64,000 bases of DNA from Pontibacter virosus. Lineage in GTDB: Bacteria > Bacteroidota > Bacteroidia > Cytophagales > Hymenobacteraceae. Below, piece by piece: positions 49,192-58,050 of this stretch; position 1 is the stretch's first letter, and the number at the start of each line of letters is the position of its first letter. A model generated the notes under the pieces. The model saw only the letters and a program-made list of their open reading frames with translations. It did no database searches and was not told where the DNA came from. A program made the position numbers and the translations under genes. The stretch spans positions 1-64,000 of the forward strand of contig NZ_QEKI01000008.1 of assembly GCF_003096355.1 (NCBI RefSeq), given 5' to 3'.

Positions 49192-51069
49192 TTAATGCTT
49201 CTGCTGCCAGAAGTACAGGTCATTGGCTAGCATCTTGTTTTTAAAGTACTGCACGTATGCCTTCAGTGTCTGTTCCTGTGTTACATGCACTTTGTCGGTT
49301 GCCATCAGTTCCGGGAAGGTATAGGAGCGCACCTCATCCCTTGCCGTTAGCTCAGTTACTCCATCCTGCTGTACCATATAATACGACACACCATTGTAAA
49401 GCAGCGCATGACCGGTAGCAGCGCTATCAAGTACTGACTGTCCAAAGAGCATCAGTTTATCGGTTGGGAGTTGCAGGTAATCTACCATGGTGGGCAGAAT
49501 ATCAGTATGCTGCGTTACCTTTTGCACATCAGCCTCCAGCTTTTTGGCCGGATGGAAAAGGAGTAGCGGTACCCGGTGATAGCCCAGTTCGTTTTGGTAC
49601 TCCGGCCGGATACTTTTTTGGGTGTGGTCGGCTACAATGATGAATAAGGTGTTTTCGTACCAAGGCTGCTTAGAGGCTGTGCTGAAGAACTCACGCAAGG
49701 CATGATCGGCATAGCCCACTGACTCGTGTATCTCCAGTTCGCCCTTTGGGAATTTACCCTTGTACTGGGCAGGAACGGTATAGGGCTGATGGGAGCTGAG
49801 CGTGAAAACCGTACTAAAGAAAGGCTGCGAAAATTTGTTCATCTCCTGCACCGTGTACTGCAGGTAGGGCTCGTCGAAGATCCCCCAGTTACCATCAAAA
49901 TGCGCTGCCCGGAGTTCCGAAGGATATTCATCCAGACCATAATAGTGTTGTATACCTGCCATTTGGGTATACTGATTAAAGCCCATCGTGCCATTGGTCG
50001 CGCCATGGAAAAAGGCGGTCGTATAGCCGGCACTCCGTAGCAGGTGCCCGGCACTGTATATCGTGTTGGACTGGTAGGGCGAGGTGATGTAAGGATCGGG
50101 CAGGAGCGAGGGCAGACCCGATAGTATAGAAGGCAGCGCCTCGATGGACTTGCGGCCATTGGCAAAGCTGTTTCGAAACAGAAGTCCCTTACTGGCCAGC
50201 GAATCAAGAAACGGGGTATAGCCTTCGCCATTGTTCAGAGCGCCTATATACTCAGAAGCAAAGCTCTCCAGAACGATCAGCACCACATTTTCCTGAAGCG
50301 GCTCTCCGGTAGGTGTATCATACCTGCCCGGCTTTACGGGCAGATTGGCCAGCAATTCCTCATCCGAAGTAAAAAAGTGCTTTTCTTCCAAAGTAGTCTT
50401 GCCGATGCTCTTGATAAAGGTGAAAGGTGTGTTGAGCGACAGGTGCCCCAGCGAAGCATGCTCGTGCACGAAGGCATGTGCCGGACGCAGGGGTTTGAGC
50501 TGTATGCCGCCTCGTATACCCAGCACTACAAAGCCGGCAACCAGGAGCAGGCGCAGGTATCGCTGCCACAGCACAGGCTTCCGCTCAGGTATAGCATCTG
50601 ACTTTGGGTATAGCTTGATGATCGCAATAACCAGACCCACAAATCCAATACCCATGTACCAGTAGTAACCAGCCAACTGCCCGAGTTGCCCCATCACATC
50701 GCCCGTAATGGTGAGCACCTCGTTACCTGAGCGGCGTCCGATGAATTTAAAGAACTCTACATCGACCAGCGCCAGTGCGATAAAAGGGGCATTGGTGAGC
50801 ACAAAGAGCCACTGGAGTGTTTTCTGGTAACCTGGGTGCTGCAGATTGCCATGCGGCAGCAGCGAAAGGAGTATAAAGAGCGAGTTAATGCTAACGAGCG
50901 CCGCTACATCGAAGCGGAGGCCATGCACAAATGCCAGCGCCACCTGCCCGGCAGAAGCCTCGGCAAAGTGATCGGAATTGAAGGCAAAGAAAACGGCGCG
51001 CAGCAAGGTATAGAGCAGAAAAACCAGCCCTAAACGGCGCAGCAGCAGTTGAAATGAACTGTCAAACAT
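49192..51069 (-). CDS. LtaS-like membrane sulfatase-fold transferase
   Basis: Lipoteichoic-acid-synthase-like protein of 625 aa. Five membrane helices occupy about residues 1-190, then an extracytoplasmic alkaline-phosphatase/sulfatase-fold domain (about 250-560). The metal site begins NVVLIVLESFASEYIGAL (Glu), with the nucleophile region NGRKSIEALPSILSGLP, AFFHGATNGTMGFNQY, PFFSTVFTLSSHQPY and IVADHTQKS (Asp-His). In Gram-negative Bacteroidota such proteins probably transfer phosphoglycerol or phosphoethanolamine-type groups to envelope glycans. Substrate unknown. Confidence 0.92.
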   Translation of the reverse strand: MFDSSFQLLLRRLGLVFLLYTLLRAVFFAFNSDHFAEASAGQVALAFVHGLRFDVAALVSINSLFILLSLLPHGNLQHPGYQKTLQWLFVLTNAPFIALALVDVEFFKFIGRRSGNEVLTITGDVMGQLGQLAGYYWYMGIGFVGLVIAIIKLYPKSDAIPERKPVLWQRYLRLLLVAGFVVLGIRGGIQLKPLRPAHAFVHEHASLGHLSLNTPFTFIKSIGKTTLEEKHFFTSDEELLANLPVKPGRYDTPTGEPLQENVVLIVLESFASEYIGALNNGEGYTPFLDSLASKGLLFRNSFANGRKSIEALPSILSGLPSLLPDPYITSPYQSNTIYSAGHLLRSAGYTTAFFHGATNGTMGFNQYTQMAGIQHYYGLDEYPSELRAAHFDGNWGIFDEPYLQYTVQEMNKFSQPFFSTVFTLSSHQPYTVPAQYKGKFPKGELEIHESVGYADHALREFFSTASKQPWYENTLFIIVADHTQKSIRPEYQNELGYHRVPLLLFHPAKKLEADVQKVTQHTDILPTMVDYLQLPTDKLMLFGQSVLDSAATGHALLYNGVSYYMVQQDGVTELTARDEVRSYTFPELMATDKVHVTQEQTLKAYVQYFKNKMLANDLYFWQQKH

Positions 51070-51180
51070 CAGTCAGATACGAGAGTCGTGGTATACGGGC
51101 TAGCTCTGAAGAGGAGGCAGACCGGCATTAAAACACAAAGATATTGAAATTGGTGCGCTTTTGGTAAACCGGCCAAAACA

Positions 51181-51218
51181 AGAGCGCCTTCCCGATCAGA
51201 TCAGGAAGGCGCTCGTTT
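51181..51218 (-). terminator. Terminator of the alanine dehydrogenase gene
   Basis: GAGCGCCTTCC and GGAAGGCGCTC form an 11-bp perfect stem around CGATCAGATCA, 22 bases after the ald stop. Confidence 0.8.
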
Positions 51219-51239
51219 ATAAATCAGGCTATTCCTTAA

Positions 51240-52352
51240 TTATAGCACAGTATCAACTTCTGTATACTCCAGGTTGAAGGCTTCCGCCACACCTTTGTAC
51301 ACCACTTTGCCCTGTACCACGTTCAGGCCTTTTTTCAACTCTTCGCTGTCGGAGCAAGCTTTCTTCCAGCCCTTGTTAGCGAGTTGGATCGCGTAAGGCA
51401 GGGTAGCATTGGTAAGTGCCAGCGTGGAAGTGTAAGGTACGGCACCCGGCATGTTGGCTACACAGTAATGCACCACATCGTCGATGATGAATGTCGGATT
51501 TTCGTGCGTTGTCGGCTTGCAGGTTTCAATGCAACCGCCCTGGTCAACGGCAACGTCTACCACCACAGTACCCGGACGCATTTCCTTCAGCATTTCGCGT
51601 GTGATCAGGCGAGGAGCTTTCGCACCTGGGATCAGCACGGCACCGATAATCAGGTCGTGCGTAGGAAGCAGTTCGCGGATGTTGTATTCGTTCGACATGA
51701 AGGTGTTCACGTTCGCTGGCATGATATCATCCAGGTAACGCAGACGGGCCAGGTTCGTGTCCAGAATCGTCACATCAGCACCCATACCTGCTGCCATCTT
51801 GGCTGCGTTGGTACCTACGATGCCACCACCCAGGATCATTACTTTGGCAGGGCGCACACCCGGTACGCCACCCAGCAAAATGCCACGGCCTTTCAGTGGT
51901 TTCTCCAGATACTTGGCCCCCTGCTGAATGGACATACGGCCAGCAACTTCAGACATAGGAACCAGCAGTGGAAGGCTTCTGTCAGCACGCTCTACCGTTT
52001 CGTATGAAAGGCAAACGGCTTTTTGCTTGATCATAGCGTGCGTAAGCGGCTCGTAAGAAGCAAAGTGGAAGTAAGTGAACAGCAACTGGTCTTCTTTGAT
52101 CAGGTTATACTCCGACTCGATCGGCTCTTTCACCTTGATGATCATCTCCGCGATGCCGTATACCTCATCAATGCTTGGCAGGATTGTAGCGCCAGCCTGG
52201 GTATACATATCGTCTGGAAAACCGCTGCCTTCGCCGGCGGTCGCCTGTACGTACACGGTGTGGCCATTGCGCACCAGTTCCACCACGCCGGCAGGAGTTA
52301 CGCCTACGCGGTTTTCATTATTCTTGATTTCCTTTGGAACACCAATAATCAT
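51240..52352 (-). CDS. ald: Alanine dehydrogenase
   Basis: NAD-dependent L-alanine dehydrogenase of 370 aa interconverting alanine and pyruvate plus ammonia. N-terminal MIIGVPKEIKNNENRVGVTP, substrate Lys in IIKVKEPIESEY, catalytic His in TYFHFASYEPL, NAD motif VMILGGGIVGTNAAKMA, and the conserved ending GAVPYTSTLALTNATLPY. Monocistronic with promoter TATATTTG 40 bases upstream and a terminator. Confidence 0.97.
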   Translation of the reverse strand: MIIGVPKEIKNNENRVGVTPAGVVELVRNGHTVYVQATAGEGSGFPDDMYTQAGATILPSIDEVYGIAEMIIKVKEPIESEYNLIKEDQLLFTYFHFASYEPLTHAMIKQKAVCLSYETVERADRSLPLLVPMSEVAGRMSIQQGAKYLEKPLKGRGILLGGVPGVRPAKVMILGGGIVGTNAAKMAAGMGADVTILDTNLARLRYLDDIMPANVNTFMSNEYNIRELLPTHDLIIGAVLIPGAKAPRLITREMLKEMRPGTVVVDVAVDQGGCIETCKPTTHENPTFIIDDVVHYCVANMPGAVPYTSTLALTNATLPYAIQLANKGWKKACSDSEELKKGLNVVQGKVVYKGVAEAFNLEYTEVDTVL

Positions 52353-52392
52353 GTCGTTATTTCTTATAGTATTAGTTATTGGAAAAGCTGCG

Positions 52393-52400
52393 CAAATATA
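52393..52400 (-). promoter_or_regulatory. -7 box of the ald promoter
   Basis: Minus-strand TATATTTG fits TAnnTTTG and gives a leader of about 34 nt. Confidence 0.5.
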
Positions 52401-52674
52401 CCATATCTATCTTGAAATAAAAGGCTAAACATAAAACCAGTTCTAACAATGTTAGAGCAACTGCAGTTGACTGATTTAAAGTGCCTTGTAAAATCAGAAG
52501 GGGGAGTTGAAGGGGCTGAGCAGCAGCGTGTTTGGGGTTATGCCTGGCTGCAGGTGTCCGGATGCTTGAAAATTGTATCGTACTACGCTGCCAGACTTTT
52601 GTAGAAAGGTATTAAATGAAAAAAGGCAGTGATAAAATCACTGCCATTAGTACAAAATAAAACTATGAAAAAAA
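52401..52674. other. Spacer between ald and the DUF1573 gene
   Basis: No convincing gene. A 51-codon plus-strand frame (52449-52604) exists but has no recognisable features. At 52625-52645 a perfect hairpin GGCAGTGAT/ATCACTGCC, followed on the minus strand by TTTTTTC, terminates the DUF1573 transcript. Confidence 0.5.
52613..52647 (-). terminator. Terminator of the DUF1573 gene
   Basis: GGCAGTGAT and ATCACTGCC pair around TTT, followed on the minus strand by CTTTTTTCATTT. Confidence 0.85.
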
Positions 52675-53457
52675 CTATCTGAAAGGTATCGGCTGATTGC
52701 CCTCCCTTAACATATTCTTTTGAGCCAGACTCTCTACTACATTTGCCTTCAGCGTGAACTTCAGGTCTGGCATTACGATATCATTTGAAACGATGGTTAC
52801 CACCTCATTTTGCTCCTTTAACATTGTAGGAATATAGGTTAGTTCCAAAGTTGCCTGCTGTCCTGGTTTTAATGCTGGTTCCGAAACTTTATAGGTTACG
52901 CAGTTGCAGTTTGACTTCACGCCCTGCACCACCAGGTCCTGCCGACCTGTGTTTTTGATTGTGAACTTCGCTACGGATTTTTGTCCTTTTTCAAGTTTTC
53001 CGAAGCTTTGTGAAGTAGTTCCAACAGCCAAACGCGGCGAATTTGCTTTTTGTTCCGGAGTGTAACTAGTTTTTAAATCTTTTGGTCCAACCTCTCCCTT
53101 AATGAAGATAACGGCCTGAGGCGTAGCAGCATTAGAGATCACAGAAATGGACTTATGAAACGGACCAGGACGGCCGTTGCTGTTATACAACGCCTTGATC
53201 ACACCTGTTTTACCCGGCATAATCGGGTCTTTGGTCCATTCTGGTGTGGTGCAGCCGCAAGAAGGCTGTACCTGGGCTATAACCACAGGCTTGTCGCCTA
53301 CGTTCTTCACTACAAACTCATAAGAAGCGATCACGCCCTCGGCAAATGTTCCAAAGTCATGGGTTTCTTTCTCAAACTTGAGTTCGCCCTGCGCCTGGGC
53401 AGTAAAACCAGCCAATAGCAGGCTAAGTACGGTAAGTAGGTAAAATTTTCTGTTCAT
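52675..53457 (-). CDS. Exported DUF1573 protein with two Ig-like repeats
   Basis: The ATG at 53457 gives 260 aa with signal peptide MNRKFYLLTVLSLLLAGFTAQA. Two DUF1573/ASPM-SPD-2-like beta-sandwich repeats follow: about 30-125 (THDFGTFAEGVIASYEFVVKN, QPSCGCTTPEWTKDPIMPG) and about 150-245 (SQSFGKLEKGQKSVAKFTIK, VKSNCNCVTYKVSEPALKPG). Each repeat carries a Cys-x-Cys pair typical of the family. Probably a periplasmic or surface structural protein. A TATCTTTG -7 box lies about 54 bases upstream of the start. Confidence 0.9.
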   Translation of the reverse strand: MNRKFYLLTVLSLLLAGFTAQAQGELKFEKETHDFGTFAEGVIASYEFVVKNVGDKPVVIAQVQPSCGCTTPEWTKDPIMPGKTGVIKALYNSNGRPGPFHKSISVISNAATPQAVIFIKGEVGPKDLKTSYTPEQKANSPRLAVGTTSQSFGKLEKGQKSVAKFTIKNTGRQDLVVQGVKSNCNCVTYKVSEPALKPGQQATLELTYIPTMLKEQNEVVTIVSNDIVMPDLKFTLKANVVESLAQKNMLREGNQPIPFR

Positions 53458-53510
53458 AATGCTAATTAAAGAAATTTTGCGACTTGTAAAAAGGAGGTTG
53501 AGCAAACAAA

Positions 53511-53518
53511 CAAAGATA
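53511..53518 (-). promoter_or_regulatory. -7 box of the DUF1573 promoter
   Basis: Minus-strand TATCTTTG; the start codon lies 54 bases downstream, and an AAGGAGG-type purine stretch is on the other strand, so no strong Shine-Dalgarno site is seen. Confidence 0.4.
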
Positions 53519-53583
53519 TAAAATCTTTTAACAAAAAGACAAGCCAAAGTGCAGGAGAGTGCCGGCCTGTACAGTGCCTCAAA

Positions 53584-53614
53584 TTTTATTTTAGGCTAAT
53601 TTTCTGTACTTTTG
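53584..53614 (+). promoter_or_regulatory. Promoter of the E1 alpha/beta gene
   Basis: TTTT (53584-53587), 19-nt spacer, TACTTTTG (53607-53614). Transcription near 53620 would lie downstream of the TTG/ATG at 53612 and 53615, so the ATG at 53651 is the likely start. Confidence 0.5.
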
Positions 53615-53650
53615 ATGATAAATTCCACAACAAGCTTTTACAGACCAGAC

Positions 53651-56059
53651 ATGCAAACTGCTGAAGCATCTATAACTCAACGACTAAGCACCCAGGAAAT
53701 CTTAAACGACTACCGCCTTGCGTGGGAGAGCCGACATGCGAGCCTTGCCGGTCGCAAAGAGGTTTTCATGGGCAAAGCCAAGTTCGGTATTTTCGGCGAT
53801 GGTAAAGAAGTAGCCCAGTTGGCCATGGCCAAGTTTTTTCAGAACGGCGATTTTCGCTCTGGCTATTACCGTGACCAGACTTTTATGTTTGCCATTGGTG
53901 AGCTGACGCTCCAGCAGTATTTCGCTCAATTATATGCCCATACCGATGTGGAGGCAGAGCCTTCCACGGCGGGCCGCGCCATGAACGGTCACTTCGGTAC
54001 CCGCCTGCTCGACGAGGAGGGGAATTGGAAGAACCTGATGGAGCAGAAAAACTCCAGCTCTGACATTTCGCCTACCGCCTCCCAAATGCCCCGTTTAGTT
54101 GGACTGGCCTACGCTTCCAAGCTATATCGCCAGAACCCTGATCTGCAGCACTTGCAGCAGTTTTCGGTGAACGGCAACGAGGTGGCTTTTGGTACCATAG
54201 GCAACGCCTCAACTTCTGAAGGGATGTTCTTCGAGGCCATAAACGCAGCCGGTGTGCTGCAGGTGCCAATGCTGGTATCGGTATGGGACGATGGCTACGG
54301 TATTTCGGTGCCTGCTGAATACCAAACCACGAAAGGCAGTATTTCTGAAATTCTGGCCGGTTTCCAGCGCAACAGCCGCGAGGAGCAGGGCTACGAGATA
54401 TTTAAAGTAAAGGGATGGGACTATGTAGCCCTTTGCGAAGCTTACGAAGCAGCCGTAAAGGTATGCCGCGAAGAGCATGTGCCGGTGCTGGTGCACGTAG
54501 AAGAGGTGACACAGCCCCAGGGCCACTCTACCTCGGGTTCGCATGAGCGCTACAAGTCGAAAGACCGTCTGGCTTGGGAAGCAGAGTATGACTGCCTGGT
54601 GAGGATGCGTGAGTGGATGATGAACGCAGGTGTAGCAACTACTGATCAGCTAGACCAAATCGAGGCGGAAGCCAAAGAGGCGGTACGCCAGGCCCGGACT
54701 GCCGCCTGGACGGCCTTTGCGGAAGGTATTAAAGCTGACCACGATGAGGCGCTGAAACTGATGGATAACCTGGCGGCTGCCAGTGAGCATATCACCGAAA
54801 TTGCCACCATCACCGAAGAGCTTCGCAAAACGTCGACTCCTATCCGCAGCGACGCGGTGAGAGCCGTACGCAAGGTGTTGCGCTATGTACGCGATGAAAA
54901 CAACCAGGCCAAACGCGAATTGGTGGGTTGGTTGGAGCAGACCATGGGTGAGAACGCTGACCGTTTTAACTCCTATTTGTATAGCCAGTCGGAAGAGGCT
55001 GCCTTATTGGTAGAGGAAGTGAAGCCTGAGTTTGCCGAAGACGCTCCATTAGTGGATGGTCGTGAAGTTTTGCAGGCCTGCTTCGATTCCATGCTGTCCC
55101 GTGATCCGCGTGTGTTCGCCATTGGTGAGGACGTAGGCCGCATCGGGGACGTAAACCAGGCTTTTGCCGGATTGCAGGAGAAGCATGGCGAATTGCGTGT
55201 AACAGACACAGGTATACGCGAGTGTACGATCATTGGGCAAGGTATAGGTGCCGCCCTGCGCGGTCTTCGCCCGATCACCGAAATACAGTACCTCGACTAC
55301 TTATTATATGCCATCCAGATCCTGTCTGATGACGTGGCCTGCTTGCAGTACCGTACTAAGGGTGGCCAAAAGGCCCCACTGATTGTGCGCACGCGCGGCC
55401 ACCGTCTGGAGGGTATCTGGCACTCCGGTTCCCCGATCGGTATGATCCTGCACAGCATCAGAGGCATGCACGTGCTCGTGCCGCGCGATATGACGCAGGC
55501 AGCAGGTTTCTACAACACGCTGCTCAAGTCTGACGAGCCGGCGCTGGTGATCGAGTGCCTGAACGGCTACCGCCTGAAAGAGCGTATACCTAGCAACGTG
55601 GGTGAATTCACGGTTCCACTAGGCAAGCCGGAAATTTTGAAAGAGGGTACAGATATCACGATCGTAACCTACGGCTCTATGTGCCGCATTGTGATGGAAG
55701 CCGCACGACAACTGGAGGATTTTGGCATATCCGCTGAGGTGATTGACGTACAGTCACTGCTGCCGTTTGACTTGGAGCACACGATCACCGACTCGATCCG
55801 CAAGACTAACCGCGTGTTGTTTGCTGACGAAGACGTGCCGGGAGGCGCCACCGCTTACATGATGCAGCAGGTAATAGACGAGCAAGGTGCCTGGCGCTAC
55901 CTCGATTCCAAACCGCAGTGCCTGTCAGCGCACGCGCACCGTCCGCCGTACTCATCCGATGGCGACTACTTCTCCAAACCAAACTCGGAGGATGTATTCG
56001 AAGCGGTATACGAGATCATGCACGAGGCTGACCCAAAGACTTATCCGGTCATATACTAG
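53651..56059 (+). CDS. 2-oxoacid dehydrogenase E1 component, fused alpha and beta subunits
   Basis: Fused thiamine-diphosphate E1 of about 802 aa (start at 53651, MQTAEASITQRLSTQEIL). The alpha part (about 1-380) contains FGTIGNASTSEGMFFEAINA and VSVWDDGYGIS (ThDP-binding region), and HSTSGSHERYK. A helical linker follows, then the beta part (about 460-802): ACFDSMLSRDPRVFAIGEDVGRIG, GQGIGAALRGLRPITEIQYLDYL, and the C-terminal ThDP-associated domain EGTDITIVTYGSMCRIVMEA. It decarboxylates branched-chain 2-oxoacids or pyruvate for a lipoamide E2. The fused form is common in Bacteroidota. E2 and E3 genes are not in the window. Confidence 0.93.
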   Translation: MQTAEASITQRLSTQEILNDYRLAWESRHASLAGRKEVFMGKAKFGIFGDGKEVAQLAMAKFFQNGDFRSGYYRDQTFMFAIGELTLQQYFAQLYAHTDVEAEPSTAGRAMNGHFGTRLLDEEGNWKNLMEQKNSSSDISPTASQMPRLVGLAYASKLYRQNPDLQHLQQFSVNGNEVAFGTIGNASTSEGMFFEAINAAGVLQVPMLVSVWDDGYGISVPAEYQTTKGSISEILAGFQRNSREEQGYEIFKVKGWDYVALCEAYEAAVKVCREEHVPVLVHVEEVTQPQGHSTSGSHERYKSKDRLAWEAEYDCLVRMREWMMNAGVATTDQLDQIEAEAKEAVRQARTAAWTAFAEGIKADHDEALKLMDNLAAASEHITEIATITEELRKTSTPIRSDAVRAVRKVLRYVRDENNQAKRELVGWLEQTMGENADRFNSYLYSQSEEAALLVEEVKPEFAEDAPLVDGREVLQACFDSMLSRDPRVFAIGEDVGRIGDVNQAFAGLQEKHGELRVTDTGIRECTIIGQGIGAALRGLRPITEIQYLDYLLYAIQILSDDVACLQYRTKGGQKAPLIVRTRGHRLEGIWHSGSPIGMILHSIRGMHVLVPRDMTQAAGFYNTLLKSDEPALVIECLNGYRLKERIPSNVGEFTVPLGKPEILKEGTDITIVTYGSMCRIVMEAARQLEDFGISAEVIDVQSLLPFDLEHTITDSIRKTNRVLFADEDVPGGATAYMMQQVIDEQGAWRYLDSKPQCLSAHAHRPPYSSDGDYFSKPNSEDVFEAVYEIMHEADPKTYPVIY

Positions 56060-56331
56060 GCACTTCAGCTGTTCTTTAATAAAAAGTTAGATAGACGACT
56101 AGTTGCTATACCTATGGTAAATAGCAACTAGCCGTTTCTTTTATACCACAGCGTAATTCATGGATATATGTTAGGTATAGAAGCGGGGCAGGTATAGCCG
56201 TGATCTGGCTGATCTGATTTAATCATTCGGATCGGATGCCTTTGCCTAGAAATCTTAAGCCTTGCAGTACATAAAAACAAGGCCCTGTACCGAATGATAC
56301 AGGGCCTTGTGCTTTATATACCTTGTTCTTT
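56060..56331. other. Spacer with terminator between E1 and the lipoprotein gene
   Basis: No gene visible. The hairpin ACAAGGCCCTGTA/TACAGGGCCTTGT (56277-56310) serves the minus-strand lipoprotein gene. Another small palindrome GCTAGTTG...CAACTAGC (56097-56131) with loop TATACCTATGGTAAAT serves the E1 gene, followed by TTTCTTTT. Confidence 0.55.
56275..56312 (-). terminator. Terminator of the 204-aa lipoprotein gene
   Basis: 13-bp perfect stem ACAAGGCCCTGTA/TACAGGGCCTTGT with loop CCGAATGA, followed on the minus strand by TTTTTATG. Confidence 0.85.
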
Positions 56332-56946
56332 CTAACCTTCTGCTGGCTGAAACAGGGTTATTTCGTCTGTCGTCACGATATTGCTGCGATTAGGAACAGG
56401 TGTACTGCGGTCATAAATATAAATATCAAACTTGATGACACTTCCGGGCTGCAGCAACGGGAATTCTGATGCGTTAATTTCATTGATGCTATACTTGATC
56501 TCACCTTCCAGAGGTTCCGGACGCTCGTCTGAGGAAAGTCGCTGAAACCGTCCGGAGAACTGAAAGCCTGGAACCGGGAAAGGGTAGGGCTCAAAACGAG
56601 AACTGCCCGGGTTGTTCGGGTCCTGCACCTTGATGTACATCACCGTATGGAAGTTCTGCTCAAACTCAGAACCTTCGTTGAAAGGGGGCCGAAAGTCTTC
56701 AGATTCCCGGTTGCTGGAAAGGCCCAGGTTTCCGTCGCCGTCTTTGAAGCCGATGACCAATACGATCGAATCCCGTAGAGAGGTAATATCCGGTCTCTGA
56801 GGAAAAGGGGTGTCCACAAAATGGTACTGCTCCACGCGCCTGAATTCAATTTCTGGCACCAGGTCGTACACAGGTTCTTTGCGGCAGGAGCTAAGGGCTA
56901 GCAGCAACAGCAGGCAGGCCGCACCATACTTTAGCATGTATCTCAT
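56332..56946 (-). CDS. Hypothetical lipoprotein
   Basis: Lipoprotein of 204 aa with LLLLLALSSC and Cys at about residue 21. The mature part has an Asp/Gly-rich calcium-like loop FKDGDGNLGLSS, seen in many Bacteroidota surface lipoproteins, and a beta-rich remainder (VMYIKVQDPNNPGSS, VIKFDIYIYDRSTP). Function unknown; it could be an outer-membrane or surface accessory protein. An alternative start three codons later (MLKYG) exists. Confidence 0.82.
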   Translation of the reverse strand: MRYMLKYGAACLLLLLALSSCRKEPVYDLVPEIEFRRVEQYHFVDTPFPQRPDITSLRDSIVLVIGFKDGDGNLGLSSNRESEDFRPPFNEGSEFEQNFHTVMYIKVQDPNNPGSSRFEPYPFPVPGFQFSGRFQRLSSDERPEPLEGEIKYSINEINASEFPLLQPGSVIKFDIYIYDRSTPVPNRSNIVTTDEITLFQPAEG

Positions 56947-57020
56947 GTGGGATCTCAGAAAATGAAGCTAAATTTACTAAATCAAACGAACAGATACAGG
57001 AATTGTTATAAATAATTTGG

Positions 57021-58016
57021 ATGGATTTCAAAGCCCGACACCTGCAGCTTTTACTGGCTGATCAGCCCTTTGATTTTACAGAAACCGCCCTGGCATTATT
57101 CAGGTACCAGGCCGAGCATAACTCGGTGTACCGTGACTATTTGCAACACTTGAGCCGAGATCCGAAGCAGCTAAGCCGACTGGAGGACATTCCTTTCTTA
57201 CCCATTGAGTTCTTCAAGACGCACGAGGTGAAAACAGGTTCGTTTGAACCTGAAGTAACCTTCTACAGCAGCGGTACTACTCAAATGTCGCGCAGCCGCC
57301 ATCAGGTGGCTAGCCTGGACTGGTATCTGCGCACCACACAGCGTATTTTCGAATCGTTCTACGGGCCCATAACTGACTACGTTGTACTGGCACTGCTACC
57401 CTCATACCTGGAGCAGGGCGGTTCGTCGCTCGTGGCCATGGTCGATTATTTTGTGAAGCAGTCCGGACAGCAGGAGGAAGGCTTTTACCTCCGAAACCAC
57501 GACCAACTCTTGCAAACTGTCAAAGGAGCCCGGCAAAAAGGAAAGAAAGTCCTGCTGATCGGTGTATCCTATGCCCTGCTCGACTGGGCCGATGAACTGA
57601 AGGGGCAGGAGGACTTCAGTGGTGTTATGATCATGGAGACCGGCGGCATGAAGGGGCGTCGCCGGGAGATGATCCGGGAGGAGCTGCACGCCTACCTCAA
57701 GCAGGGCTTTGGGGTGGAAGCGATTCATTCAGAGTATGGCATGACCGAGCTCTTGTCGCAGGCTTACTCGCTGGGCGATGGCTTTTTCCATCCGGGCTAT
57801 ACCCTGCGCGTGCTCTTGCGCGACCTCAATGATCCCTTTGATATCCGGCCTGACATACGCTCGGGAGGTATCAATGTCATCGATCTGGCCAACGTAGACT
57901 CCTGTGCTTTTATCGAGACAAAAGACATCGGTCGCCTGAAGCTGGACGGCACCTTCGAAGTATTGGGCCGGTTCGATAATTCTGATATACGTGGCTGCAA
58001 TCTGCTAATTGCCTGA
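57021..58016 (+). CDS. LuxE-like acyl-protein synthetase
   Basis: Protein of 331 aa of the LuxE/acyl-protein synthetase family (adenylate-forming enzymes that activate a fatty acid and load it on a Cys). Conserved segments are LEDIPFLPIEFFKTHEV, FYSSGTTQMSRSRHQ (phosphate-binding SGTT), ALLPSYLEQGGSSLV, MIMETGGMKGRRREM, HSEYGMTELLSQAYS (the A5-like motif) and FIETKDIGRLKLDG. There are no luxC or luxD homologues nearby; the gene pairs with an MtfA-like peptidase, a combination found in other Bacteroidota as well. A role in modification of envelope or fatty acids is only a guess. Confidence 0.88.
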   Translation: MDFKARHLQLLLADQPFDFTETALALFRYQAEHNSVYRDYLQHLSRDPKQLSRLEDIPFLPIEFFKTHEVKTGSFEPEVTFYSSGTTQMSRSRHQVASLDWYLRTTQRIFESFYGPITDYVVLALLPSYLEQGGSSLVAMVDYFVKQSGQQEEGFYLRNHDQLLQTVKGARQKGKKVLLIGVSYALLDWADELKGQEDFSGVMIMETGGMKGRRREMIREELHAYLKQGFGVEAIHSEYGMTELLSQAYSLGDGFFHPGYTLRVLLRDLNDPFDIRPDIRSGGINVIDLANVDSCAFIETKDIGRLKLDGTFEVLGRFDNSDIRGCNLLIA

Positions 58017-58050
58017 CATCCAAAACACCAATTCACCGTTTAAGCTGCCC

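Noticed and set aside
52449-52604. 51-codon plus-strand frame between ald and DUF1573
   Set aside because: No leader, motif or promoter; left as a remark only.
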